Below, piece by piece: positions 1-7,917 of a stretch of 16,721 bases of DNA. Position numbers and translations under genes: made by a program. Position 1 is the stretch's first letter. Each line of letters begins with the position of its first letter. The stretch covers positions 1-16,721 of the forward strand of contig JAVVTQ010000034.1 of the NCBI GenBank assembly GCA_036653595.1. Reading direction: 5' to 3'. The DNA comes from JAVVTQ01 sp036653595. GTDB lineage: Bacteria > Bacillota > Clostridia > Oscillospirales > Ruminococcaceae. Below the pieces are notes generated by a model. It was given only the letters and a program-made list of their open reading frames with translations. It was not told the origin of the DNA and made no database searches.

Positions 1-87
1 AAGCTGCGCTTCGAGAACGTTTTACCATCAATTTGCCGAAGCTGCGCTTCGCCTCGCGGCTTTGCCGCGACTATCGCTTCGCGATAG
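1..87. repeat. Cluster of short GC-rich hairpins (palindromic repeat array)
   Basis: Four compact palindromes lie almost head to tail. A 13-base unit (AAGCTGCGCTTCG) occurs at 1-13, cut by the window edge, and again at 39-51, where 37-42 pairs with 46-51 around a TGC loop. Next, TCGCGGC (54-60) pairs with GCCGCGA (64-70) around TTT. Last, CTATCGC (71-77) pairs with GCGATAG (81-87) around TTC. All stems are perfect with three-base loops. None is followed by a convincing T-run on either strand, so they are poor Rho-independent terminators. They resemble interspersed REP/MITE-like palindromes, but I cannot test copy number elsewhere in the genome. Confidence 0.7.
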
Positions 88-93
88 AAATTG

Positions 94-102
94 TGGTATA
101 AT
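94..102 (+). promoter_or_regulatory. Extended -10 promoter for the + strand membrane-protein genes
   Basis: TGGTATAAT is a perfect TGn-TATAAT extended -10 element. Transcription would start near 109, about 26 bases before the preferred GTG start at 135. No -35 match is present at the right distance, because that position falls inside the last hairpin of the palindrome cluster (71-87). Extended -10 promoters can work without a -35. This is a sequence-based call only. Confidence 0.5.
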
Positions 103-124
103 TAAAAAAAGAATTCAACCGCGT

Positions 125-129
125 GGAGG
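125..129 (+). promoter_or_regulatory. Ribosome binding site that selects the GTG start at 135
   Basis: GGAGG at 125-129 lies five bases before GTG at 135. The alternative in-frame GTG at 123 overlaps this element and has only A-rich sequence upstream without any Shine-Dalgarno match, so 135 is the better start. Confidence 0.55.
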
Positions 130-134
130 GTGCC

Positions 135-1826
135 GTGGATAACAGTCTTGCTAAAAAGAGTCTTCTGCGAAAAATAGGCTATACGCGCTTTGCCGTACTC
201 ATAGGCGGTGCGATAGGCGCCGTGTTTTTCCTTGTTGTTTTCGGCTTTGAGACTCTCAACGTCACGAACGACAGCTTTATTATGAACGGCCACGTTGAAA
301 CCGATGTTATTTGTGAATACTTGGGCTGGATAAACCTCCGCAACAGCGAATGGATGTTCCCTATCGGCTGCTACACGACTGCGGGCTTTCCGCACGGCAA
401 CTCTGTTGCTCTTACCGGCTCTTTGCCGATTTTTTCAATTTTTTTCAAGCTGCTGTCACCGATTTTGCCCCAGACTTTTCAGTTTGTCGGAATATGGAAT
501 CTGTTGCACTATATTTTACAGGGAGCCTCAGCTGCGCTTTTGATCTCGCTTTTTACCGACAGTCTTTTCACCAATGCGATAGCGTCGCTGCTCTTTGTGG
601 CGTCACCCATTATGGCCGAAAGGGCATTTCGCCACAACACTCTGTCGACGCACTTTTTGCTGCTGCTTGCCTTTTACCTTTACATAAAAATTAAGCGCGA
701 GCCAAAGCCTCGATATTTTGTGCTCTTCATCGCGCTTCTTGTCGTATCCGTGCTCTATGTGGCCTATTTTTACGCGATGGTTTTCGCAATATTTGCAGCC
801 GCTGTTTCGCAGTACGCCTTTAGGAAAAAGAAATTCGCCAAAAGCCTTTTTAATCTCGCTCTCGGAATTCTGCTGCCTGTGGCTGCCGCATATTGCATTG
901 GCATGTTCAGTTCGCAGGCTCCGGTTGCGCGCGAGGGTTTTGGACTGTTCTCTTTAAATCTAAATCAAATATACAATCCCTACAGCTTTGGCGATCTCAA
1001 TTGGTCGCAAGTGCTGCCGTATCAGAAATTCATGCAATATCAGTATGACAGCTTCAACTATCTGGGCTTTGGAGTCATCGTCGGATGCTTTGTCTCCGTC
1101 ATACTATTTGTAGTAAAATATAAAAGTAATACATTTAGGCGAATTTCGCAGATGCTCAGGGATCACACGTGGCTTGCGTTGGCGTTGCTTGCGTTGACAC
1201 TGTACTCGCTTAGCAATGTGATTTATTTTGGCGAGACGCTGGTTTTGGGAATTCCTCTTCCGCAGTTTGTTCTGCGTCTGTGCGCCTATCTGCGCGCAAG
1301 CTCACGCATGTTTTACCCTGTATACTACATGTTTTTCATTGTCACCGTCGTTGCATTCGTGAAGCTTTTGCCAAAGAACTGGAGCAAGGCGGCGCTTGTC
1401 GCACTTGTCGCCGTGCAGCTGTTTGATATTTCCGGGGGCCTTATCTGGAAACACAATGCTCTTACAGATATTCCAAAATACTATAATCTGCACCAGTCGG
1501 ATCTTCTCGAAGACCTGCGCGCCGATTATGACAAGCTCATATACCTCACCGATTACAACAGCAATGACATGCGGCTTGGGGTTTACTACGCAAAGCTGGG
1601 CTATACAACAAATTTCAATGCAAGTCCGCTCAACGACATATACGGCTCCTCGCAATTCGCTGCCGACTGCCTAGAGCAGCTCAAGCGAGGCGAATTCATG
1701 CCGGACACGATTTATGTGTGCCCAAATGAAGCGGTTTATGACAGTCTGAAAAAACCGCTTGAGGGCAAGGCGGCGTTTGAAACTTTCGGTCAGACACTGT
1801 ATATAATCCCAAATGAGATGGACTAG
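135..1826 (+). CDS. DUF6311-like multi-pass membrane protein, putative GT-C-type glycosyltransferase
   Basis: About 563 residues from GTG at 135; a GTG at 123 would add four residues but lacks its own ribosome binding site. The protein is highly hydrophobic, with a first membrane helix near residues 18-38 and roughly ten in total, followed by a soluble tail of about 110 residues. The region around residues 75-130, with WMFPIG, SLPIFSIFFKLLSPILP, a GIWNLLHYILQG-type helix and ASPIMAERAFRHNTLS, matches my memory of the DUF6311 family, thought to be GT-C-fold membrane glycosyltransferases. The acidic loop residues after the first helix (TND, VETD) are plausible catalytic positions, but this is inference. 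The next gene, an acyltransferase, lies 63 bases downstream on the same strand and supports a role in surface glycan assembly. Substrate unknown. Confidence 0.8.
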   Translation: MDNSLAKKSLLRKIGYTRFAVLIGGAIGAVFFLVVFGFETLNVTNDSFIMNGHVETDVICEYLGWINLRNSEWMFPIGCYTTAGFPHGNSVALTGSLPIFSIFFKLLSPILPQTFQFVGIWNLLHYILQGASAALLISLFTDSLFTNAIASLLFVASPIMAERAFRHNTLSTHFLLLLAFYLYIKIKREPKPRYFVLFIALLVVSVLYVAYFYAMVFAIFAAAVSQYAFRKKKFAKSLFNLALGILLPVAAAYCIGMFSSQAPVAREGFGLFSLNLNQIYNPYSFGDLNWSQVLPYQKFMQYQYDSFNYLGFGVIVGCFVSVILFVVKYKSNTFRRISQMLRDHTWLALALLALTLYSLSNVIYFGETLVLGIPLPQFVLRLCAYLRASSRMFYPVYYMFFIVTVVAFVKLLPKNWSKAALVALVAVQLFDISGGLIWKHNALTDIPKYYNLHQSDLLEDLRADYDKLIYLTDYNSNDMRLGVYYAKLGYTTNFNASPLNDIYGSSQFAADCLEQLKRGEFMPDTIYVCPNEAVYDSLKKPLEGKAAFETFGQTLYIIPNEMD

Positions 1827-1889
1827 AAATGTGCAAACCGCCCTGTCCTCGATGCGCGGAGCATAACCTCATTTTGTGTTTGCCTTTCA

Positions 1890-2978
1890 ATGATACTTTC
1901 TATATATAAAACGTCAAAGCTGGCAAAGGGACTTGCGCTCATTTTTATGTATGTTCACCATCTTTTTACCTGTGGAAAGGCGGAGACGATTGAATTTCTG
2001 CTTTTCTCTCCTGCTGCGGCGCGTCGAGTTGCTGTTGGAATGAAGCTATGCGTCGCCTTATTTGTTTTTTTGACAGCTTACGGCATCACGGCGCAGCACC
2101 GGATAAAAAAGCTTTCCACCACAAGAGACATAAGCTGTGACACCGTTTCCAGATACATAAAACTGATGTGCAATTACTGGGTCATATTTTTTATATCCCT
2201 TGCGATAACGTGTCTGCTTCGAAATCCCGAAAAGTTTTTCGGTTCGAATATTTACGACATTGCTTTTTGGTTTCTGTCTGATTTTCTGGGACTTTCATAT
2301 TTGTTTGGAGTGACCACTTTGAACCCCACTTGGTGGTATATGTCAGTCGCAATAATACTGATTGTAATAATGCCGCTTCTTATATGCTTTGTAAAAAAAT
2401 TCGGCGCTTTCATTTCTTTGTCTCTTGTTGTGCTTTTTCCGGCAATCATCGATTACCGTCACATTCTCTCGCCTTATATGCTTGCCGCAACTCTGGGGAT
2501 TTGTTTCTCTCAGTACGGCTTATTCGAAAAATGTTTTGCGTCCATCACCAAAAAAACTCTGTATAAAATTTTAACCCTTATTTTTTGTGTTTCGTTCATA
2601 TCCTGCACCATTTGGTTTCGTGAAACCATCGGGATTTTATACTATATCACGGACGCCATCTCTGCGGCGCTTGTCTGTTTTGTCTGCTGCCTTTATATCG
2701 GCAAAACTCCTCTTCTCAATACTGTGCTTGAGTTTATCGGCAGGCATTCCGCAAATCTCTTTTTAATCCACACTTTCATATACAACTATTGGCTCACCGA
2801 TTTTATATTCGCGCCCAAATACTCAGTCCTTGTACTTTCAACGCTGCTGATAACCACCCTGCTCATTTCCTTTGTCTTGGAGAAAATCAAAAAGCTTCTG
2901 CATTTTGACAAGGGAGTGAAGTTCTTGGTGGGCAAGGCCAACAAACTAGTCTGCTTTGTTATGGAATCCTCCGCGTAA
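1890..2978 (+). CDS. Acyltransferase-3 family membrane protein (putative O-acyltransferase)
   Basis: 362 residues and about ten membrane helices, the usual size for the acyltransferase-3 (OafA/WecH-like) family, which transfers acetyl or other acyl groups to extracytoplasmic glycans. Visible family features are the first helix ending in FMYVHHLF, which supplies the histidine pair expected near the active site, then FVFLTAYGI (the usual FFxLSGF position), WWYMSVAIILI, and a C-terminal ANLFLIH motif in a helix. The ATG at 1890 has no recognisable Shine-Dalgarno sequence; a GGAG at 1858-1861 is too far away. An in-frame ATG 19 codons later would cut into the first helix, so 1890 is kept. It is probably co-transcribed with the preceding gene and may acylate that gene's glycan product; the partner is inference. 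Confidence 0.85.
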   Translation: MILSIYKTSKLAKGLALIFMYVHHLFTCGKAETIEFLLFSPAAARRVAVGMKLCVALFVFLTAYGITAQHRIKKLSTTRDISCDTVSRYIKLMCNYWVIFFISLAITCLLRNPEKFFGSNIYDIAFWFLSDFLGLSYLFGVTTLNPTWWYMSVAIILIVIMPLLICFVKKFGAFISLSLVVLFPAIIDYRHILSPYMLAATLGICFSQYGLFEKCFASITKKTLYKILTLIFCVSFISCTIWFRETIGILYYITDAISAALVCFVCCLYIGKTPLLNTVLEFIGRHSANLFLIHTFIYNYWLTDFIFAPKYSVLVLSTLLITTLLISFVLEKIKKLLHFDKGVKFLVGKANKLVCFVMESSA

Positions 2979-3309
2979 AGCGCCCCAGCCATCCTTTAAT
3001 TTTTTATCGGACCTGCACAGCTGCCTTTTTTCAGATTATGCATGGCTTTGAGAAACTATCCGCTGCAAGTGCACATAAATAGTAATGCGTTGTCGTCATT
3101 ATCGGTGATAGCGCTTTTATTTGTCCTAAAACCTGCTGCTGGCTGCGCCTTTTTCTTAATAATTCGCCGCCAATGTCTGCTATTTTGTCCAACACAAAAA
3201 AGCCTCAGGATAAGCATTATCCCGAGGCTTTATATCAACTAAAAATGTCGAGGCATGGCGTTTCTCTAACGGAAGTGCTTTTTGCATCGATTGGCAGCAG
3301 CTCTATCGC
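2979..3309. other. Convergent intergenic region
   Basis: 331 bases between the stop of the + strand acyltransferase and the stop of the - strand dehydrogenase. Apart from the terminator hairpin at 3199-3231 I see no gene. Short open frames here lack ribosome binding sites and family resemblance. Confidence 0.7.
3194..3231 (-). terminator. Rho-independent terminator of the amino-sugar operon
   Basis: Bases 3199-3213 pair with 3217-3231 around a three-base loop: 14 base pairs with a single A/C mismatch. On the minus strand the stem is followed by seven T residues (A-run at 3195-3201 on the + strand), about 80 bases after the last stop codon. It is a textbook terminator for the leftward operon. 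In the + direction the stem is followed only by TATAT, so it may also slow rightward transcripts, but less convincingly. Confidence 0.88.
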
Positions 3310-4341
3310 TTATTTTTCCTTTAAAGATGTCCAATCAATGACGACACAGCGATAATTTTCCTTGTCGTACATCAGCCCATGATATGCGCTTTGTACCTCA
3401 GCGGGGCTGATCACCTGGCTGATTATCTTATTTGCGTCGATCACATTCTGTTCAATGAGGCCGCACACCACTTTAAAATTGCGCTCTACGCAAAGTCTGG
3501 AGCCCTCTGTCTCAAAAACCGGATTGAGGTTGTTGAATGCGCCTATAACTCTTATCATCTTCATGTGTATTGCGCTGAGAAGTGTTGTCAGGTTCGACGT
3601 ATACGGTGCGCGCGGCGAGCCCAACAAGATAAGCTGTGCATGAGGGCCGCATGCGAGCGCTGCGCTCTCAATCGCCGCCGAAACTCCCGTGACATCAACC
3701 GCGATATCGACACCTCTGCCGCCTGTCATGCTTTTGAGTGCCGCCACCTGCTCCTCGCCGCCGTTGCAGCAGAGCGTTTCTTTTATTCCGAGGCTTTTTG
3801 CCAAATCGCATCTGCTCTTTACAGGATCAATCGCGATTACGCGCGCGCCCAGCTTTGCGAATAAAATGGCCGCAATAATGCCTATCGCGCCTAGTCCGAA
3901 AACGGCGAGCATATCGCCGAGTTTTACATCAGCAGCATTAACACCGTTCATCGCGACGAGTCCCAGTGTGATTATGGTCGCACTTTTCGCGTCCATATCC
4001 TGCGGTATTTTGAAAATCATCGGGCCCTGCGTTTTATTCCCGCGCGAAAACCTGTTGACGGAGGCATGCGGACCGCTGTAAAAGACCTTGTCTCCCACTT
4101 CTATATCGCAAAGTCCCTCGCCTTTTTTGAGCACCCTGCCAACAGCCGAATAGCCCGGACGCACCGGGTAAGAAAAACCCTCTTTTATTGCAAATACACG
4201 TGAAAGCTCTGTGCCCGCGCTTATCATCGTCGCTTCTGTCTCGATAATCGCTTCGTTTTGCGCTAGATTTTCTGCGCAGATGTCCTCTTGCGCGCATTCC
4301 GCACAGCCCTTTGCCGTCAGTACAATATAGGATGATTTCAT
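3310..4341 (-). CDS. MDR-family dehydrogenase lacking the canonical catalytic zinc ligands
   Basis: 343 residues. The C-terminal half is a Rossmann domain with GLGAIG at 149-154 and an aspartate (D172) at the end of the second strand, which favours NAD(H). The N-terminal half is a GroES-like fold with SAGTEL (41-46) where zinc alcohol dehydrogenases carry their first ligand, and RPGYSAVG (61-68) in place of the PGHE motif. The structural-zinc cysteine loop is also missing. The SAGTE/GYS signature recalls the MDR half of bi-domain MDR-Gfo/Idh oxidoreductases; a separate Gfo/Idh gene lies in this same operon. The start overlaps the MurQ stop by four bases (ATGA), with GGAG seven bases upstream, so it is translationally coupled. 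It is the last gene of the operon. Substrate unknown; a sugar or sugar-acid oxidation is plausible. Confidence 0.88.
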   Translation of the reverse strand: MKSSYIVLTAKGCAECAQEDICAENLAQNEAIIETEATMISAGTELSRVFAIKEGFSYPVRPGYSAVGRVLKKGEGLCDIEVGDKVFYSGPHASVNRFSRGNKTQGPMIFKIPQDMDAKSATIITLGLVAMNGVNAADVKLGDMLAVFGLGAIGIIAAILFAKLGARVIAIDPVKSRCDLAKSLGIKETLCCNGGEEQVAALKSMTGGRGVDIAVDVTGVSAAIESAALACGPHAQLILLGSPRAPYTSNLTTLLSAIHMKMIRVIGAFNNLNPVFETEGSRLCVERNFKVVCGLIEQNVIDANKIISQVISPAEVQSAYHGLMYDKENYRCVVIDWTSLKEK

Positions 4342-5267
4342 CTTTTCTCTCCGCTTGTTTCACCAAATACCGATCTCAGCTTGCCATTGTGCTTTTCTAT
4401 AAGCTTTTCTGCCTCGTCGACACTGACATTAAGCTTTATTATGACTGCGGCGAGCTTTGCGCTGCCATTCGACTGTTCCAGCGCCTTTGAAAGCTCCTCT
4501 TGATCCTTTTCGGGGAAAATCTCTCTGAGAATATTGAGACATCTTGCCCTCAGCTTCTCGTTTGTCGCCTTTACGTCTATCATCAGATTGCTGTAGGTCT
4601 TTCCCTGTCTAACCATAGACGCCGTCGTCAATATATTCAGGACCATTTTTTGAGATGTGCCTGATTTCAGCCGCGTTGAGCCTGAGAGCGCCTCCGGGCC
4701 AACGTCTATTTCAATAACTGTGTCACAGTGCTTTGACAGCTCGCTGTTCTTGTTGTTTGTAACGCCAATCGTCGCCGCGCCTATGCTTTTTGCATAATCA
4801 AGCGCACCGAGCACATACGGCGTCCTCCCGCTGGCCGCTATTCCGCAGACAACATCCTTATCGCAGAGCGAAACCTCCGCAAGCTGTCCTTTGGCGGAAT
4901 TTGGGTCATCCTCTGCGTTTTCGACAGACTGCCTGATTGCCCTGTCACCGCCGGAGATAATCCCTATCACCTTGTCGGGCGACACTGAAAATGTGGGAGG
5001 GCATTCGGATGAATCGAGTATTCCAAGTCTTCCGCTCGTGCCTGCACCGATAAATATCAATCTGCCCTCGTGCTGCATTCTGTCGGTTATCACATCGACT
5101 GCTTTTGCAATCTGCTCTGTCTGCTCTGCCACGGCGTCGCACAGCGAGCGGTTGACGTCGTTGAGCCTGCGCACCAGCTCAACTGTTCCCAGCAAGTCTA
5201 TGTCCTTTGTTGTTTCATTGCGCTGCTCTGTTCTCAGTTTTTTAATTTCATTTGGGTTTACACTCAT
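4338..5267 (-). CDS. murQ: N-acetylmuramic acid 6-phosphate etherase
   Basis: 309 residues, the normal length. MurQ cleaves the D-lactyl ether of MurNAc-6-phosphate in the cytosol, giving GlcNAc-6-phosphate and D-lactate. Family signatures run the whole length: TEQRN near the N terminus, a SIS domain with GAGTSGRLGILDSSECPPTF (74-93), SGGDRAIRQSVENAEDD (105-121), AASGRTPYVLGALD, and GSTRLKSGTSQK. E88 in SSEC and E116 in VENAED occupy the positions of the two glutamates implicated in catalysis in E. coli MurQ. The start has GAGGG seven bases upstream. It lies 17 bases after the HAD gene and overlaps the dehydrogenase. Its product is the substrate of NagA encoded upstream in the same operon, which anchors the pathway assignment. 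Confidence 0.96.
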   Translation of the reverse strand: MSVNPNEIKKLRTEQRNETTKDIDLLGTVELVRRLNDVNRSLCDAVAEQTEQIAKAVDVITDRMQHEGRLIFIGAGTSGRLGILDSSECPPTFSVSPDKVIGIISGGDRAIRQSVENAEDDPNSAKGQLAEVSLCDKDVVCGIAASGRTPYVLGALDYAKSIGAATIGVTNNKNSELSKHCDTVIEIDVGPEALSGSTRLKSGTSQKMVLNILTTASMVRQGKTYSNLMIDVKATNEKLRARCLNILREIFPEKDQEELSKALEQSNGSAKLAAVIIKLNVSVDEAEKLIEKHNGKLRSVFGETSGEKR

Positions 5268-5284
5268 AATATTTCCCTCACTTT

Positions 5285-6142
5285 TTATATTCCGAAAAGC
5301 TCCCTGATGGCAGCTCCGGCTCCATCATCCATAACGCCCGTCGTCACAAAATCGGCAATCTCTTTGACATCATCTGTGGCGTTGCCCATTGCGACGGAAA
5401 ATGCCGCGCGCTTCATTATTTCTATGTCGTTTCCGCTGTCTCCAAATGCCATTGTGGCATCCACCGAAATTCCCAGCTTGTCGCACAGTATCTCCAAGCC
5501 ATGTCCTTTTGTGACATTTTTTGCGGTTATCTCCACTATTCCGCTGTCGGTGGACACCGCTTCGATGGGAAAGCTCTTCATGATATCTGCCTTAAGCTGA
5601 TTCGCTTCCTCCACGCAGCGCGTGCGGCAGCCATACTTTACCGAAGGCTCCTTTATGGCCGCAATAAGCTCGCGCGGGCCGTCGACAATTGTGTACGCGC
5701 ATCTGACATTTTCCTCGATCCTATCCGCATCCTCTTTGGAATGTCCCGCCCTCATCGAATTCAAGTCCGGGCGCGTGAGCAGCCCTCCCTCGCGAAAAAC
5801 AAGGTGGAACTCATCCGTGCGCTCTGCGAGAAACTCCGCTATCTTTATTGTGAGCAGCCGATCAATATCCGCTATAAAAATAACCTCTCCGCTCTTTATG
5901 TCACTCACTATAGAACCGTTTGCAGCGACCGCATAGCGAAAGCAGTCCATTTCAAGTATTGGCTTTGGCATGTAAGACGGATGACGTCCCGTCGACAGCA
6001 CCACCTCGACTCCGCTTTTGCTGAGCCTATCCAGCGCGTCTGCCGTGCTCGGCAAAATTTTGCCGCCTGAGAATATCGTCCCATCTATATCGAACGCCGC
6101 GAGCTTGTATTTATTCTTGTCAAAGTCCTTTTTATATGGCAT
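5285..6142 (-). CDS. Cof-type HAD-IIB sugar-phosphatase-like hydrolase
   Basis: 285 residues, typical for the Cof/YidA group. Motif I is DIDGT with the two catalytic aspartates D18 and D20. The motif II threonine lies in VVLSTGR, a cap domain of the IIB type occupies the middle, K229-region residues precede motif IV, and GDSGNDIEIM (234-243) supplies the magnesium-binding aspartates. Such enzymes dephosphorylate sugar phosphates or phosphorylated cofactors, usually with broad specificity. The gene lies between a SIS protein and MurQ with short spacers, so a role in trimming a phosphosugar or relieving sugar-phosphate stress in this pathway is plausible but inferred. A GAGGTGGAG stretch precedes the ATG. 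Confidence 0.9.
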   Translation of the reverse strand: MPYKKDFDKNKYKLAAFDIDGTIFSGGKILPSTADALDRLSKSGVEVVLSTGRHPSYMPKPILEMDCFRYAVAANGSIVSDIKSGEVIFIADIDRLLTIKIAEFLAERTDEFHLVFREGGLLTRPDLNSMRAGHSKEDADRIEENVRCAYTIVDGPRELIAAIKEPSVKYGCRTRCVEEANQLKADIMKSFPIEAVSTDSGIVEITAKNVTKGHGLEILCDKLGISVDATMAFGDSGNDIEIMKRAAFSVAMGNATDDVKEIADFVTTGVMDDGAGAAIRELFGI

Positions 6143-6180
6143 TTATCGGCTCCACCTCTGCTATTTTTTTATCTCTGTAA

Positions 6181-6912
6181 TTACAGGCACTTGATAACTT
6201 TCTTGTACTTTTCGACAATTGCCGCGCTTTTTGCTCCCTTGTCGGGGAGATTTCCCGAAGACAGTACTTCAATGTCCCAGCCATGCGCATCGGAAATTTC
6301 GACTATCATGGCGACGAGAGTGTGCAGTATTATGCTGCCGGATATTGTCGATGTGGGGCAGATGCTGTCTTTCTTGTCCGTTATCACACATGCATCGCCG
6401 ATAACGCCGAAGTTGTCTATAACCTCGTCGCAGATTTCGTATAGCTTCAGGCCGCTCTTGTGCCTTGAGGTCAGCGGACGCGAGTGATTCAAGTTGGTGA
6501 CAGCAACTGTAAGCGCGCCCTTTTCCTTCGCGCACTCCGCCATCTCTATTGTGAGAGGGTTGATTCCGCTGTTTGAAAATATAAACATCACATCTTTGTC
6601 TGTGACCGCGTATTGGTCGAATATGCCCTTTGCCAAGCCCTCTGTGCGCTCGTATTGGGAGGACTCTGTGGCCGATTTGTGAAGCATCAAATCCTCATTG
6701 AGTATCGGGTAAACGCGCGCAAGTCCGCCCGCGCGATAAAAAACCTCAAGCGCCAAAAGATGGCTGTGCCCTGTTCCAAATGTGTATATCATTCCGCCGT
6801 CGTGAAGTCTCTGTGCAATCCTTGTGGCGATTTTTTCATAATCGTCCGCACTGTTCTCGATTTTTGAAACAATTCCCTCTACCTGCTCGAAATAAGCTTC
6901 TGAATACCTCAT
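6181..6912 (-). CDS. SIS-domain sugar-phosphate protein, UPF0309-like (second copy)
   Basis: 243 residues from ATG at 6912, chosen because GGAGG sits seven bases upstream; the longer open frame from 6972 has no such signal. It is a single SIS domain: FGTGHSHLLALEVFYRAGGLA is the phosphosugar loop with the adjacent helix, FIFSNSGINPLTIEMA is the second nucleotide-like SIS signature, followed by SRHKSGLKLYEICDEVIDN. The pattern matches UPF0309-type isomerase-like proteins of unproven function. It is a clear paralogue of the SIS protein at the head of the operon (14664-15368), with conserved GHS, RAGG, SNSG and HKSG motifs. Possible roles are aldose-ketose isomerisation, deamination or sensing of a phosphosugar; the reaction is unknown. 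Confidence 0.9.
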   Translation of the reverse strand: MRYSEAYFEQVEGIVSKIENSADDYEKIATRIAQRLHDGGMIYTFGTGHSHLLALEVFYRAGGLARVYPILNEDLMLHKSATESSQYERTEGLAKGIFDQYAVTDKDVMFIFSNSGINPLTIEMAECAKEKGALTVAVTNLNHSRPLTSRHKSGLKLYEICDEVIDNFGVIGDACVITDKKDSICPTSTISGSIILHTLVAMIVEISDAHGWDIEVLSSGNLPDKGAKSAAIVEKYKKVIKCL

Positions 6913-6919
6913 TGTAAAA

Positions 6920-6924
6920 CCTCC
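6920..6924 (-). promoter_or_regulatory. Ribosome binding site fixing the start of the second SIS gene
   Basis: GGAGG on the minus strand, seven bases from ATG at 6912. It decides against the upstream in-frame ATG at 6972. Confidence 0.8.
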
Positions 6925-6945
6925 ATTTTTTAAAAAGAGAAACTC

Positions 6946-6969
6946 GGGCACACAAAGTTGCTGTGCACC
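6946..6969 (-). other. Small hairpin between the PHP and SIS genes
   Basis: In the 69-base spacer, GCACA (6948-6952) pairs with TGTGC (6962-6966), and a further GG/CC pair closes across a one-base bulge. On the minus strand it is followed by a pyrimidine-rich stretch ending in five T residues. It looks like a weak terminator or attenuator that could lower expression of the last four genes. The stem is short, so the call is tentative. Confidence 0.3.
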
Positions 6970-6981
6970 CAAGAATCTGCT

Positions 6982-7890
6982 CTATTGTATAATTTTTTCT
7001 TCTCTCAGCTGCGCTTCAACGGCGCTGTCAGACATTGCTCTGCCATATGTTCCCAATACAATTGAGGGCTTTGTTTTGCCGTGAAAATCGCTGCCCCCTG
7101 TGACGAACAAACCAAGCTCTTTCGCTTTTTTGAAAAAGTAATCCGTGGTCTGTGCGCTGTGATAGCTGCTCTCGGCCTCAATTCCGTCAAGACCCAGTCC
7201 AACCATCTCATCGAGCAAGCCAAATTGTCCTTCCAGACTTTTGCCCGGATGTGCCAGCACTGCCTTGCCGCCGTTTTTGTGAATAGCATCTGTTATTTCG
7301 ACTAGCGCAGGCAGCTCTACTCCGACATAGCCCGGCTTACCCTGAGAAAACCAGTCCCAAAAAAAGTTTACATATGGATTGTCTGCGCGAGCACCACCGC
7401 TTCTATAGGGCAGCAGAATCTCACTGTCATTGTACTGTGGTTTTGCAAGCAAAACCTCCGCAAAAAGCTCGCCTGTCCATATATCCTTGTCCTCACCTGC
7501 GTGCTCGCGAAGCTCTTGCGCTTCAATTTTAAAGCCCAAACTTCTTACAAACTCCAGGCTCTTCTTTGAAACCTGAACATGCTGTTCTTTAAATGCGCGT
7601 TCAAAGCGTTCAAAATCCACAGTGCCGTCATCTATGCCATAGCCCAAAACATGCAAATCCGCATTTTTAAAGCGGCAGTCCAGCTCTATGCCGTTGATGT
7701 ATACAATGCCGGCTCTTTTTGCTTCCAACGCCGCGGCTTTGTTTGCCTTTGCGGAATTATGGTCAGAAATCGACATAATTCTCACACCGGCAGCACCGCA
7801 AAGCTCTACAAGTTTTTCGGGTGAATATTCACCGTCCAAGCTATAGCTTGTGTGCATATGTAAATCCAAATAGTTCTCAAGCTTTTTCAT
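6982..7890 (-). CDS. PHP-domain metal-dependent phosphoesterase (RNase AM/YciV-like)
   Basis: 302 residues, the size of the TrpH/YciV group. The four PHP motifs are intact: DLHMHTSYSLDG (9-20) with H11 and H13, SDHN (42-45), GIELD with E69, and AHPGK followed by a terminal GGSDFHG with D268 and H270. These residues hold a two- or three-metal centre. Known members hydrolyse 3',5'-bisphosphonucleotides or the 5' end of short RNAs, but related proteins act on other phosphoesters. There are 27 bases between its start and the preceding ceramidase-like gene. In this setting it may act on a phosphorylated sugar or nucleotide intermediate; that is inference and a housekeeping activity is equally possible. 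Confidence 0.9.
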   Translation of the reverse strand: MKKLENYLDLHMHTSYSLDGEYSPEKLVELCGAAGVRIMSISDHNSAKANKAAALEAKRAGIVYINGIELDCRFKNADLHVLGYGIDDGTVDFERFERAFKEQHVQVSKKSLEFVRSLGFKIEAQELREHAGEDKDIWTGELFAEVLLAKPQYNDSEILLPYRSGGARADNPYVNFFWDWFSQGKPGYVGVELPALVEITDAIHKNGGKAVLAHPGKSLEGQFGLLDEMVGLGLDGIEAESSYHSAQTTDYFFKKAKELGLFVTGGSDFHGKTKPSIVLGTYGRAMSDSAVEAQLREEKIIQ

Positions 7891-7917
7891 TTTACCTGCG
7901 GCCCCCTGTCACCGCTT

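Noticed and set aside
1..87. CRISPR array
   Set aside because: The units are short hairpins of different sequence without regular spacers, and no cas genes are present.
3042..3355. Short + strand open frames downstream of the acyltransferase
   Set aside because: No Shine-Dalgarno sequence, overlap with the terminator hairpin and no recognisable protein features.
6913..6972. Twenty-residue N-terminal extension of the second SIS protein
   Set aside because: A strong GGAGG lies inside the extension, seven bases before the internal ATG, and the extra residues do not match the paralogue's N terminus.
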